Shown: piece after piece, positions 8,987 to 19,227 of the stretch | Position numbering within the stretch: position 1 is the stretch's first letter | How the letters are laid out: each line of letters starts with the position of its first letter | Assembly (NCBI RefSeq): GCF_008831285.2 | Contig: NW_022204625.1 | Location: forward strand, 1-20,595 | Source: Nymphaea colorata | Taxonomy: Eukaryota; Streptophyta; Magnoliopsida; Nymphaeales; Nymphaeaceae | Direction of reading: 5' to 3' | DNA length: 20,595 bases | The notes under the pieces: model-generated | The model's input: only the letters and a program-made list of their open reading frames with translations | Databases searched by the model: none | What the model was told of the DNA's origin: nothing | Program-made: the position numbers and the translations under genes

Positions 8987-10270
8987 CCTAGCCCGATAAC
9001 GTCTTGCAATGGTCGAGTCTTTCGTCTGGTGTAAGTTTCGCGACAATCGGAAACGGAAGAAAATCGCTTGATTTTTCGAGTTTTTCCAAGGCTATAGCCT
9101 TTGAAAAGTTGAAAATGACTGATTTTCGAAGCGGTTCCGATCGTCACGAAACTTACATCGGACGACGAGACTTGACCGGTACAACAAGATACGACCACTT
9201 TGGAGCCTGAAAATGCCCGCAAAACGACGAGTTTGACGCGAGAACGATCTCATTTCTGCATGCGTCGATCACTACGCCGCACACGGCTCCCAGCTCGAAC
9301 GATCGAGGCCGTTGATCTGGATGAAAACTCACTAAAGTCACGCCGATCTGACAATTCGCACGAAGAACCGCGCTACATTTGCATGCAAGGTCACTTTACA
9401 GGTGCTGATCGGCCCGTCAAAACGACGGCTCTAACGCCAGAGCCATTCCTTCCATGTATAGGCCCTTGCGCGCAGCGTTGTCAACGAACAACTTCGAAAT
9501 GCCATATACACACAGCAATTCTCGACCGAGTTACGTTCTGAGCAGCTCGAATTACTTCTTTCTCAACCGCGGTAAAGTGAGATGTCTGCGAAATGTCTAG
9601 ACAGCTCACGAACGCTCTTTTACACTTGGTTTTCAATGTCTCGCCAAGTGGCGAGACATTTCAAAACCAACTGTAGAATGAGCGTTCTGTTAGACTTGCA
9701 GGCACTTTCTTACGTCTGGCTAGACTTTTCGAAAACATCTGCACAGTGTGCATTCCGTCGGCTGTCTATAGGACGTTTGCTTCGACAAGTTTGACGCGAG
9801 AACGATCTCGTGTCGCATGCGTCGATCACAACGCCGCACACGGCTCCATGCAGCTCGAAACGAGGCCGTTGATCTGCATGAAAACTCGCTAAAGTCCCGT
9901 TGATCGGCCTTCTCACAAGAAGACAAGCCGTCGATCTGCCGGATAGATCACTCTACAGCTGCCGATCTGTCCGACAAAATGCCCATATCGACGCTAGAAC
10001 GATATCTTCTTTTCTAACGGGACATGCATGCATGCATGCGCGTCCTATAACACACAACTTCAAACTGCTCTACAGATCGCAATTTCCGACCGAATACTTC
10101 CGAAACGCTCAAACGACTCGTGTCGACGAAGGCTATCACGTCGTAGAGTTCTTCGCCTTCTTTTCGTTCGTCTAGGTACAGTTTCGAGACGTTTTCGGTC
10201 GTTTTCAGCTAATCTATTGGGAAACTATTTCACACAAGACTACTGCCGGAAAATGAGTTTTACACGACTG
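8987..10270. repeat. Satellite unit 8
   Basis: Complete unit of 1284 bp. Long inverted repeat at 9011-9177 (centre 9090-9099); short palindrome at 9626-9670 with four-base tip AAGT; (ATGC)4 at 10024-10039. It has an insertion creating GGCTCTAACGCCAGAGCC at 9427-9444, shared with unit 9. Near 10047 it reads ATAACACACAAC, and near 10210 CTAATCTATTGG. The latter marks units 8 to 10. No gene is seen in it. Confidence 0.95.
9427..9444. repeat. Insertion-derived hairpin in unit 8
   Basis: GGCTCT, loop AACGCC, AGAGCC. Other units go from CTAACGCC straight to TTCCCATG. An inserted AGAGCC sequence makes a perfect six-base stem with the GGCTCT just before it. Only units 8 and 9 have it, and the bases after it differ slightly (ATTCCTTCC here, TTTTCCC in unit 9). 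Confidence 0.85.
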
Positions 10271-11556
10271 CCTAGCCCGATAACGTCTTGCAATGGTCGA
10301 GTCTTTCGTCTGGTGTAAGTTTCGCGACAATCGGAAACGGAAGAAAATCGCTTGATTTTTCGAGTTTTTCCAAGGCTATAGCCTTTGAAAAGTTGAAAAT
10401 GACTGATTTTCGAAGCGGTTCCGATCGTCACGAAACTTACATCGGACGACGAGACTTGACCGGTACAACAAGATACGACCACTTTGGAGGCCTGAAAATG
10501 CCCGCAAAACGACGAGTTTGACGCGAGAACGATCTCATTTCTGCATGCGTCGATCACTACGCCGCACACGGCTCCCAGCTCGAACGATCGAGGCCGTTGA
10601 TCTGCATGAAAACTCACTAAAGTCACGCCGATCTGACAATTCGCATGAAGAACCGCGCTACATTTGCATGCAAGGTCACTTTACAGGTGCTGATCGGCCC
10701 GTCAAAACGACGGCTCTAACGCCAGAGCCTTTTCCCATGTATAGGCCCTTGCGCGCAGCGTTGTCAACGAACAACTTCGAAATGCCATATACACACACAG
10801 CAATTCTCGACCGAGTTACGTTCTGAGCAGCTCGAATTAGTTCTTTCTCAACCAGCGGTAAGTGAGATGTCTGCAAATGTCTAGACAGCTCACGGAACGC
10901 TCTTTTACACTTGGTTTTCAAATGTCTCGCCAAGTGGCGAGACATTTCAAACCAACTGTAGAATGAGCTTTCTGTAGACTTGCAGGCACTTTCTTACGTC
11001 TGGCTAGACTTTTCGAAAACATCTGCACAGTGTGCATTCCGTCGGCTGTCTATAGGACGTTTGCTTCGACAAGTTTGACGCGAGAACGATCTCGTGTCTG
11101 CATGCGTCGATCACAACGGCCGCACACGGCTCCCATGCAGCTCGAACGAGGCCGTTGATCTGCATGAAAACTCGCTAAAGTCCCGTTGATCGGCCTTCTC
11201 ACAGAAGACAAGCCGTCGATCTGCGGATAGATCACTCTACAGCTGCCGATCTGTCCGACAAAATGCCCATATCGACGCTAGAACGATATCTTCTTTTCTA
11301 ACGGGACATGCATGCATGCATGCGCGTCCTATAACACACAACTTCAAACTGCTCTACAGATCGCAATTTCCGACCGAATTCGTTCCGAAACGCTCAAACG
11401 ACTCGTGTCGACGAAGGCTATCACGTCGTAGAGTTCTTCGCCTTCTTTTCGTTCGTCTAGGTACAGTTTCGAGACGTTTTCGGTCGTTTTTAGCTAATCT
11501 TATTGGGAAACTATTTCACACAAGACTACTGCCGGAAAATGAGTTTTACACGACTG
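10271..11556. repeat. Satellite unit 9
   Basis: Complete unit of 1286 bp. Long inverted repeat at 10295-10461 (centre 10374-10383); short palindrome at 10911-10955 with tip AAGT, as in unit 8; (ATGC)4 at 11308-11323. It shares the AGAGCC insertion with unit 8, GGAGGCCTG near 10486 with units 10 and 11, and CTGCATGAAAACTCAC in block A with units 10 and 11. It is a transition unit between neighbouring variant groups. No gene is seen in it. Confidence 0.95.
10712..10729. repeat. Insertion-derived hairpin in unit 9
   Basis: Same GGCTCT, AACGCC, AGAGCC structure as in unit 8, in the homologous place and absent from the other fourteen units. It shows that units 8 and 9 descend from a common copy or exchanged sequence recently. 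Confidence 0.85.
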
Positions 11557-12832
11557 CCTAGCCCGATAACGTCTTGCAATGGTCGAGTCCTTTCGTCTGG
11601 TGTAGTTTCGCGACAATCGGAAACGGAAGAAAATCGCTTGATTTTTCGAGTTTTTTCCAAGGCTATAGCCTTTGAAAAGTTGAAAATGACTGATTTTCGA
11701 AGCGGTTCCGATCGTCACGAAACTTACATCGGACGACGAGACTTGACCGGTACAACAAGATACGACCACTTTGGAGGCCTGAAAATGCCCGCAAAACGAC
11801 GAGTTTGACGCGAGAACATCTCATTTCTGCATGCGTCGATCACTACGCCGCACACGGCTCCCAGCTCGAACGATCGAGGCCGTTGATCTGCATGAAAACT
11901 CACTAAAGTCACGCCGATCTGACAATTCGCACGAAGAACCGGGCTACATTTGCATGCAAGGTCACTTTACAGGTGCTGATCGGCCCGTCAAAACGACGGC
12001 TCTAACGCCCTTCCCATGTATAGGCCCTTGCGCGCAGCGTTGTCAACGAACAACTTCGAAATGCCATATACACACACAGCAATTCTCGACCGAGTTACGT
12101 TCTGAGCTGCTCGAATTACTTCTTTCTCAACCGCGTAAAGTGAGATGTCTGCGAAATGTCTAGAAGCTCACGGAACGCTCTTTTACACTTGGTTTTCGAA
12201 TGTCTCGCCAATGGCGAGACATTTCAAACCAACTGTAGAATGAGCTTTCTGCTAGACTTGCAGGCACTTTCTTACGTCTGGCTAGACTTTTCGAAAACAT
12301 CTGCACAGTGTGCATTCCGTCGGCTGTCTATAGGACGTTTGCTTCGACAAGTTTGACGCGAGAACGATCTCGTGTCTGCATGCGTCGATCACAACGCCGC
12401 ACACGGCTCCCATGCAGCTCGAACGACGAGGCCGTTGATCTGCATGAAAACTCGCTAAAGTCCCGTTGATCGGCCTTCTCACAAGAAGACAAGCCGTCGA
12501 TCTGCGGATAGATCACTCTACAGCTGCCGATCTGTCCGACAAAATGCCCATATCGACGCTAGAACGATATCTTCATTTCTAACGGGACATGCATGCATGC
12601 AGCGTCCTATAACACACAACTTCAAACTGCTCTACAGATCGCAATTTCCGACCGAATACGTTCCGAAACGCTCAAACGACTCGTGTCGACGAAGGCTATC
12701 ACGTCGTAGAGTTCTTCGCCTTCTTTTCGTTCGTCTAGGTACAGTTTCGAGACGTTTTCGGTCGTTTTCAGCTAATCTTATTGGAAACTATTTCACACAA
12801 GACTACTGCCGGAAATGAGTTTTACACGACTG
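11557..12832. repeat. Satellite unit 10
   Basis: Complete unit of 1276 bp. Long inverted repeat at 11581-11748 (centre 11661-11670); short palindrome at 12189-12232 with tip AAT; (ATGC)3 at 12589-12600 followed by AGCG. The left arm of the long inverted repeat has GTGTAGTTTCG, one A short of the otherwise constant GTAAGTTTCG. It shares CTAATCTTATTGG with unit 9. No gene is seen in it. Confidence 0.95.
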
Positions 12833-14105
12833 CCTAGCCCGATAACGTCTTGCAATGGTCGAGTCCTTTCGTCTGGTGTAAGTTTCGCGACAATCGGAAA
12901 CGGAAGAAAATCGCTTGATTTTTCGAGTTTTTCCAAGGCTATAGCCTTTGAAAAGTTGAAAATGACTGATTTTCGAAGCGGTTCCGATCGTCACGAAACT
13001 TACATCGGACGACGAGACTTGACCGGTACAACAAGATACGACCACTTTGGAGGCCTGAAAATGCCCGCAAAACGACGAGTTTGACGCGAGAACATCTCAT
13101 TTCTGCATGCGTCGATCACTACGCCGCACACGGCTCCCAGCTCGAACGATCGAGGCCGTTGATCTGCATGAAAACTCACTAAAGTCACGCCGATCTGACA
13201 ATTCGCACGAAGAACCGGCTACATTTGCATGCAAGGTCACTTTACAGGTGCTGATCGGCCCGTCAAAACGACGGCTCTAACGGCCTTCCCATGTATAGGC
13301 CCTTGCGCGCAGCGTTGTCAACGAACAACTTCGAAATGCCATAATACACACAGCAATTCTCGACCGAGTTACGTTCTGAGCTGCTCGAATTACTTCTTTC
13401 TCAACCTGCGGTAAGTGAGATGTCTGCGAAATGTCTAGAAGCTCACGGAACGCTCTTTTACACTTGGTTTTCGAATGTCTCGCCAATGGCGAGACATTTC
13501 AAAACCAACTGTAGAATGAGCTTCTGCTAGACTTGCAGGCACTTTCTTACGTCTGGCTAGACTTTTCGAAAACATCTGCACAGTGTGCATTCCGTCGGCT
13601 GTCTATAGGACGTTTGCTTCGACAAGTTTGACGCGAGAACGATCTCGTGTCTGCATGCGTCGATCACAACGCCGCGCACACGGCTCCCATGCAGCTCGAA
13701 CGAGGCCGTTGATCTGCATGAAAACTCGCTAAAGTCCCGTTGATCGGCCTTCTCACAGAAGACAAGCCGTCGATCTGCGGATAGATCACTCTACAGCTGC
13801 CGATCTGTCCGACAAAATGCCCATATCGACGCTAGAACGATATCTTCATTTTCTAGCGGGACATGCATGCATGCAGCGTCCTATAACGCACAACTTCAAA
13901 CTGCTCTACAGATCGCAATTTCCGACCGAATAACGTTCCGAAACGCTCAACGACTCGTGTCGACGAAGGCTATCACGTCGTAGAGTTCTTCGCCTTCTTT
14001 TCGTTCGTCTAGGTACAGTTTCGAGACGTTTTCGGTCGTTTTCAGCTAATTTATTGGAAACTATTTCACACAAGACTACTGCCGGAAATGAGTTTTACAC
14101 GACTG
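12833..14105. repeat. Satellite unit 11
   Basis: Complete unit of 1273 bp, the shortest. Long inverted repeat at 12857-13024 (centre 12937-12946); short palindrome at 13464-13508 with tip AAT; (ATGC)3 at 13863-13874. It is the last unit with the ACGAGTTTGACGCG and GGAGGCCTG variants. Near 13670 it has GCCGCGCACACGG, an extra CG also seen in unit 15. No gene is seen in it. Confidence 0.95.
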
Positions 14106-15381
14106 CCTAGCCCGATAACGTCTTGCAATGGTCGAGTCCTTTCGTCTGGTGTAAGTTTCGCGACAATCGGAAACGGAAGAAAATCGCTTGATTTTTCGAG
14201 TTTTTCCAAGGCTATAGCCTTTGAAAAGTTGAAAATGACTGATTTTCGAAGCGGTTCCGATCGTCACGAAACTTACATCGGACGACGAGACTTGACCGGT
14301 ACAACAAGATACGACCACTTTGGAGCCTGAAAATGCCCGCAAAACGACGACTTTGACGCGAGAACATCTCATTTCTGCATGCGTCGATCACTACGCCGCA
14401 CACGGCTCCCAGCTCGAACGATCGAGGCCGTTGATCTGGATGAAAACTCACTAAAGTCACGCCGATCTGACAATTCGCACGAAGAACCGGGCTACATTTG
14501 CATGCAAGGTCACTTTACAGGTGCTGATCGGCCCGTCAAAACGACGGCTCTAACGCCTTCCCATGTATAGGCCCTTGCGCGCAGCGTTGTCAACGAACAA
14601 CTTCGAAATGCCATATATACACACAGCAATTCTCGACCGAGTTACGTTCTGAGCTGCTCGAATTACTTCTTTCTCAACCTGCGCTAAAGTGAGATGTCTG
14701 GAAATGTCTAGAAGCTCACGGAACGCTCTTTTACACTTGGTTTCGAATGTCTCGCCAAGGGCGAGACATTTCAAACCAACTGTAGAATGAGCTTTCTGCT
14801 AGACTTGCAGGCACTTTCTTACGTCTGGCTAGACTTTTCGAAAACATCTGCACAGTGTGCATTCCGTCGGCTGTCTATAGGACGTTTGCTTCGACAAGTT
14901 TGACGCGAGAACGATCTCGTGTCTGCATGCGTCGATCACAACGCCGCCGCACACGGCTCCATGCAGCTCGAACGAGGCCGTTGATCTGCATGAAAACTCG
15001 CTAAAGTCCCGTTGATCGGCCTTCTCACGAGAAGACAAGCCGTCGATCTGCGGATAGATCACTCTACAGCTGCCGATCTGTCCGACAAATGCCCATATCG
15101 ACGCTAGAACGATATCTTCTTTTCTAGCGGGACATGCATGCATGCATGCCGCGTCCTATAACGCACAACTTCAAACTGCTCTACAGATCGCAATTTCCGA
15201 CCGAATAACGTTCCGAAACGCTCAACGACTCGTGTCGACGAAGGCTATCACGTCGTAGAGTTCTTCGCCTTCTTTCGTTCGTCTAGGTACAGTTTCGAGA
15301 CGTTTTCGGTCGTTTTCAGCTAATTTTATTGGAAACTATTTACACACAAGACTACTGCCGGAAATGAGTTTTACACGATTG
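14106..15381. repeat. Satellite unit 12
   Basis: Complete unit of 1276 bp. Long inverted repeat at 14130-14297 (centre 14210-14219); short palindrome at 14737-14779 with tip AAG; (ATGC)4 at 15134-15149. It starts the right-hand variant group: GCCGCCGCACACGG near 14943 (units 12 to 14) and TCACGAGAAGAC near 15025 (units 12 to 16, and unit 5). No gene is seen in it. Confidence 0.95.
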
Positions 15382-16658
15382 CCTAGCCCGATAACGTCTT
15401 GCAATGGTCGAGTCCTTTCGTCTGGTGTAAGTTTCGCGACAATCGGAAACGGAAGAAAATCGCTTGATTTTCGAGTTTTTCCAAGGCTATAGCCTTTGAA
15501 AAGTTGAAAAATGACTGATTTTCGAAGCGGTTCCGATCGTCACGAAACTTACATCGGACGACGAGACTTGACCGGTACAACAAGATACGACCACTTTGAG
15601 ACCTGAAAATGCCCGCAAAACGACGACTTTGACGCGAGAACAATCTCATTTCTGCATGCGTCGATCACTACGCCGCACCACGGCTCCCAGCTCGAACGAT
15701 CGAGGCCGTTGATCTGGATGAAAACTCACTAAAGTCACGCCGATCTGACAATTCGCACGAAGAACCGGGCTACATTTGCATGCAAGGTCACTTTACAGGT
15801 GCTGATCGGCCCGTCAAAACGACGGCTCTAACGCCTTTCCCATGTATAGGCCCTTGCGCGCAGCGTTGTCAACGAACAACTTCGAAATGCCATATATACA
15901 CACACAGCAATTCTCGACCGAGTTACGTTCTGAGCTGCTCGAATTACTTCTTTCTCAACCTGCGCAAAGTGAGATGTCTGGAAATGTCTAGAAGCTCACG
16001 GAACGCTCTTTTACACTTGGTTTTCGAATGTCTCGCCAAGGCGAGACATTTCAAACCAACTGTAGAATGAGCTTTCTGCTAGACTTGCAGGCACTTTCTT
16101 ACGTCTGGCTGGACTTTTCGAAAACATCTGCACAGTGTGCATTCCGTCGGCTGTCTATAGGACGTTTGCTTCGACAAGTTTGACGCGAGAACGATCTCGT
16201 GTCTGCATGCGTCGATCACAACGCCGCCGCACACGGCTCCCATGCAGCTCGAACGAGGCCGTTGATCTGCATGAAAACTCGCTAAAGTCCCGTTGATCGG
16301 CCTTCTCACGAGAAGACAAGCCGTCGATCTGCGGATAGATCACTCTACAGCTGCCGATCTGTCCGACAAAATGCCCATATCGACGCTAGAACGATATCTT
16401 CTTTTCTGCGGGCATGCATGCATGCCGCGTCCTATAACGCACAACTTCAAACTGCTCTACAGATCGCAATTTCCGACCGAATAACGTTCCGAAACGCTCA
16501 AACGACTCGTGTCGACGAAGGCTATCACGTCGTAGAGTTCTTCGCCTTCTTTTCGTTCGTCTAGGTACAGTTTCGAGACGTTTTCGGTCGTTTTCAGCTA
16601 ATTTTATTGGGAAACTATTACACACAAGACTACTGCCGGAAATGAGTTTACACGATTG
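15382..16658. repeat. Satellite unit 13
   Basis: Complete unit of 1277 bp. Long inverted repeat at 15406-15573 (centre 15485-15494); short palindrome at 16017-16059 with two-base tip AA; (ATGC)3 at 16414-16425 in a shortened CTGCGGGC context. It is preceded by ACGATTG, the T form used from here to the end of the window. GGCTGGACTTTTC near 16106 is shared with unit 15. No gene is seen in it. Confidence 0.95.
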
Positions 16659-17944
16659 CCTAGCCCGATAACGTCTTGCAATGGTCGAGTCCTTTCGTCT
16701 GGTGTAAGTTTCGCGACAATCGGAAACGGAAGAAAATCGCTTGATTTTTCGAGTTTTTTCCAAGGCTATAGCCTTTGAAAAAGTTGAAAAATGACTGATT
16801 TTCGAAGCGGTTCCGATCGTCACGAAACTACATCGGACGACGAGACTTGACCGGTACAACAAGATACGACCACTTTCGAGACCTGAAAATGCCCGGCAAA
16901 ACGACGACTTTGACGCCGAGAACAATCTCATTTCTGCATGCGTCGATCACTACGCCGCACGACGGCTCCCAGCTCGAACGATCGAGCCGTTGATCTGGAT
17001 GAAAACTCACTAAAGTCACGCCGATCTGACAATTCGCACGAAGAACCGGGCTACATTTGCATGCAAGGTCACTTTACAGGTGCTGATCGGCCCGTCAAAA
17101 CGACGGCTCTACGCCTTCCCATGTATAGGCCCTTGCGCGCAGCGTTGTCAACGAACAACTTCCGAAATGCCATATATACACACACACAGCAATTCTCGAC
17201 CGAGTTACGTTCTGAGCTGCTCGAATTACTTCTTTCTCAACCTGCGCTAAGTGAGATGTCTGCGAAATGTCTAGAAAGCTCACGGAACGCTCTTTTACAC
17301 TTGGTTTCGAATGTCTCGCCAAGGGCGAGACATTTCAAAACCAACTGTAGAATGAGCTTTCTGCTAGACTTGCAGGCACTTTCTACGTCTGGCTAGACTT
17401 TTCGAAAACATCTGCACAGTGTGCATTCCGTCGGCTGTCTATAGGACGTTTGCTTCGACAAGTTTGACGCCGAGAACGATCTCGTGTCTGCATGCGTCGA
17501 TCACAACGCCGCCGCACACGGCTCCCATGCAGCTCGAACGAGGCCGTTGATCTGCATGAAAACTCGCTAAAGTCCCGTTGATCGGCCTTCTCACGAGAGA
17601 CAAGCCGTCGATCTGCGGATAGATCACTCTACAGCTGCCGATCTGTCCGACAAAATGCCCATATCGACGCTAGAACGATATCTTCCTTTCTAGCGGGACA
17701 TGCATATGCATGCATGCGGTCCTATAACGCACAACTTCAAACTGCTCTACAGATCGCAATTTCCGACCGAATACGTTCCGAAACGCTCAAGACTCGTGTC
17801 GACGAAGGCTATCACGTCGTAGAGTTCTTCGCCTTCTTTCGTTCGTCTAGGTACAGTTTCGAGACGTTTTCGGTCGTTTTCAGCTAATTTTATTGGAAAA
17901 TATTTCACACAAGACTACTGCCGGAAAATGAGTTTACACGATTG
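16659..17944. repeat. Satellite unit 14
   Basis: Complete unit of 1286 bp. Long inverted repeat at 16683-16852 (centre 16764-16773); short palindrome at 17301-17344 with tip AAG; interrupted ATGC run at 17700-17717 (ATGC, AT, then three ATGC). Extra C or G insertions start to appear here: GACGCCGAGAAC near 16912 and 17467, and GCACGACGGCTCC near 16957. These recur in units 15 and 16. No gene is seen in it. Confidence 0.94.
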
Positions 17945-19227
17945 CCTAGCCGATAACGTCTTGCAATGGTCGAGTCCTTTCGTCTGGTGTAAGTTTCGCG
18001 ACAATCGGAAACGGAAGAAAATCGCTGATTTTTCGAGTTTTTTCCAAGGCTATAGCCTTTGAAAAGTTGAAAATGACTGATTTTCGAAGCGGTTCCGATT
18101 CGTCACGAAACTTACATCGGACGACGAGACTTGACCGGTACAACAAGATACGACCACTTTGAGACCTGAAATGCCCGCAAAACGAACGACGTTGACGCGA
18201 GAACATCTCATTTCTGCATGCGTCGATCACTACGCCGCACCGACGGCTCCCAGCTCGAACCGATCGAGGCCGTTGATCTGATGAAAACTCACTAAAGTCA
18301 CGCCGATCTGACAATTCGCACGAAGAACCGCGCTACATTTGCATGCAAGGTCACTTTACAGGTGCTGATCGGCCCGTCAAAACGACGGCTCTAACGCCTT
18401 TCCCATGTATAGGCCCTTGCGCGCAGCGTTGTCAACGAACAACTTCGAAATGCCATATATACACACCACACAGCAATTCTCGACCGAGTTACGTTCTGAG
18501 CTGCTCGAATTACTTCTTTCTCAACCTGCGGCAAGTGAGATGTCTGCGAAATGTCTAGAAAGCTCACGGAACGCTCTTTACACTTGGTTTCGAATGTCTC
18601 GCCAAGGGCGAGACATTTCAAAACAACTGTTAGAATGAGCTTCTGCTAGACTTGCAGGCACTTTCTTACGTCTGGCTGGACTTTTCGAAAACATCTGCAC
18701 AGTGTGCATTCCGTCGGCTGTCTATAGGACGTTTGCTTCGACAAGTTTGACGCCGAGAACGATCTCTGTCTGCATGCGTCGATCACAACGCCGCGCACAC
18801 GGCTCCCATGCAGCTCGAACGAGGCCGTTGATCTGCATGAAAACTCGCTAAAGTCCCGTTGATCGGCCTTCTCACGAGAAGACAAGCCGTCGATCTGCGG
18901 ATAGATCACTCTACAGCTGCCGATCTGTCCGACAAAATGCCCATATCGACGCTAGAACGATATCTTCTTTTCTACGACATGCACGCTTCAGCGTGCGTCT
19001 ATAAGCAACAACTTCAACTGCTCTACAGATCGCAATTTCCGACCGATAACGTTCCGAAAACGCTCAACGACTCGTGTCGACGAAGGCTATCACGTCGTAG
19101 AGTTCTTCGCCTTCTTTTCGTTCGTCTAGTACAGTTTCAGACGTTTTCGGTCGTTTTTCAGCTAATTTTATTGGGGACAACTATTTACACACAAGACTAC
19201 TGCCCGGAAATGAGTTTTACACGATTG
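17945..19227. repeat. Satellite unit 15, diverged
   Basis: Complete unit of about 1283 bp. Long inverted repeat at 17968-18136 (centre 18048-18057, right arm with an extra T near 18100); short palindrome at 18584-18626 with tip AAG. The ATGC run is replaced by a different hairpin at 18981-18996. Private changes are frequent: AACGAACGACGTTGACG near 18182, GCACCGACGGC near 18237, GAACCGATCGAGG near 18258 and ACACCACACAG near 18462. No gene is seen in it. Confidence 0.93.
18981..18996. repeat. GCACGC/GCGTGC hairpin replacing the ATGC run in unit 15
   Basis: GCACGC, loop TTCA, GCGTGC: a perfect six-base stem at the place where other units have (ATGC)n. It is flanked by CTACGACAT on the left and GTCTATAAGCAACAACTTC on the right, which still resemble the usual flanks. 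The change looks like a local rewrite of the microsatellite, not a simple contraction. Confidence 0.8.

Noticed and set aside
16386-16931. 181-codon minus-strand open frame over units 13 and 14
   Set aside because: Same stretch as the 196-codon frame with a different chance set of indels. It shows no start context and no recognisable domain.
16938-17396. 152-codon plus-strand open frame in unit 14
   Set aside because: It is kept open by private indels of unit 14. The same stretch is closed or shifted in most other units, and it overlaps frames on the other strand.
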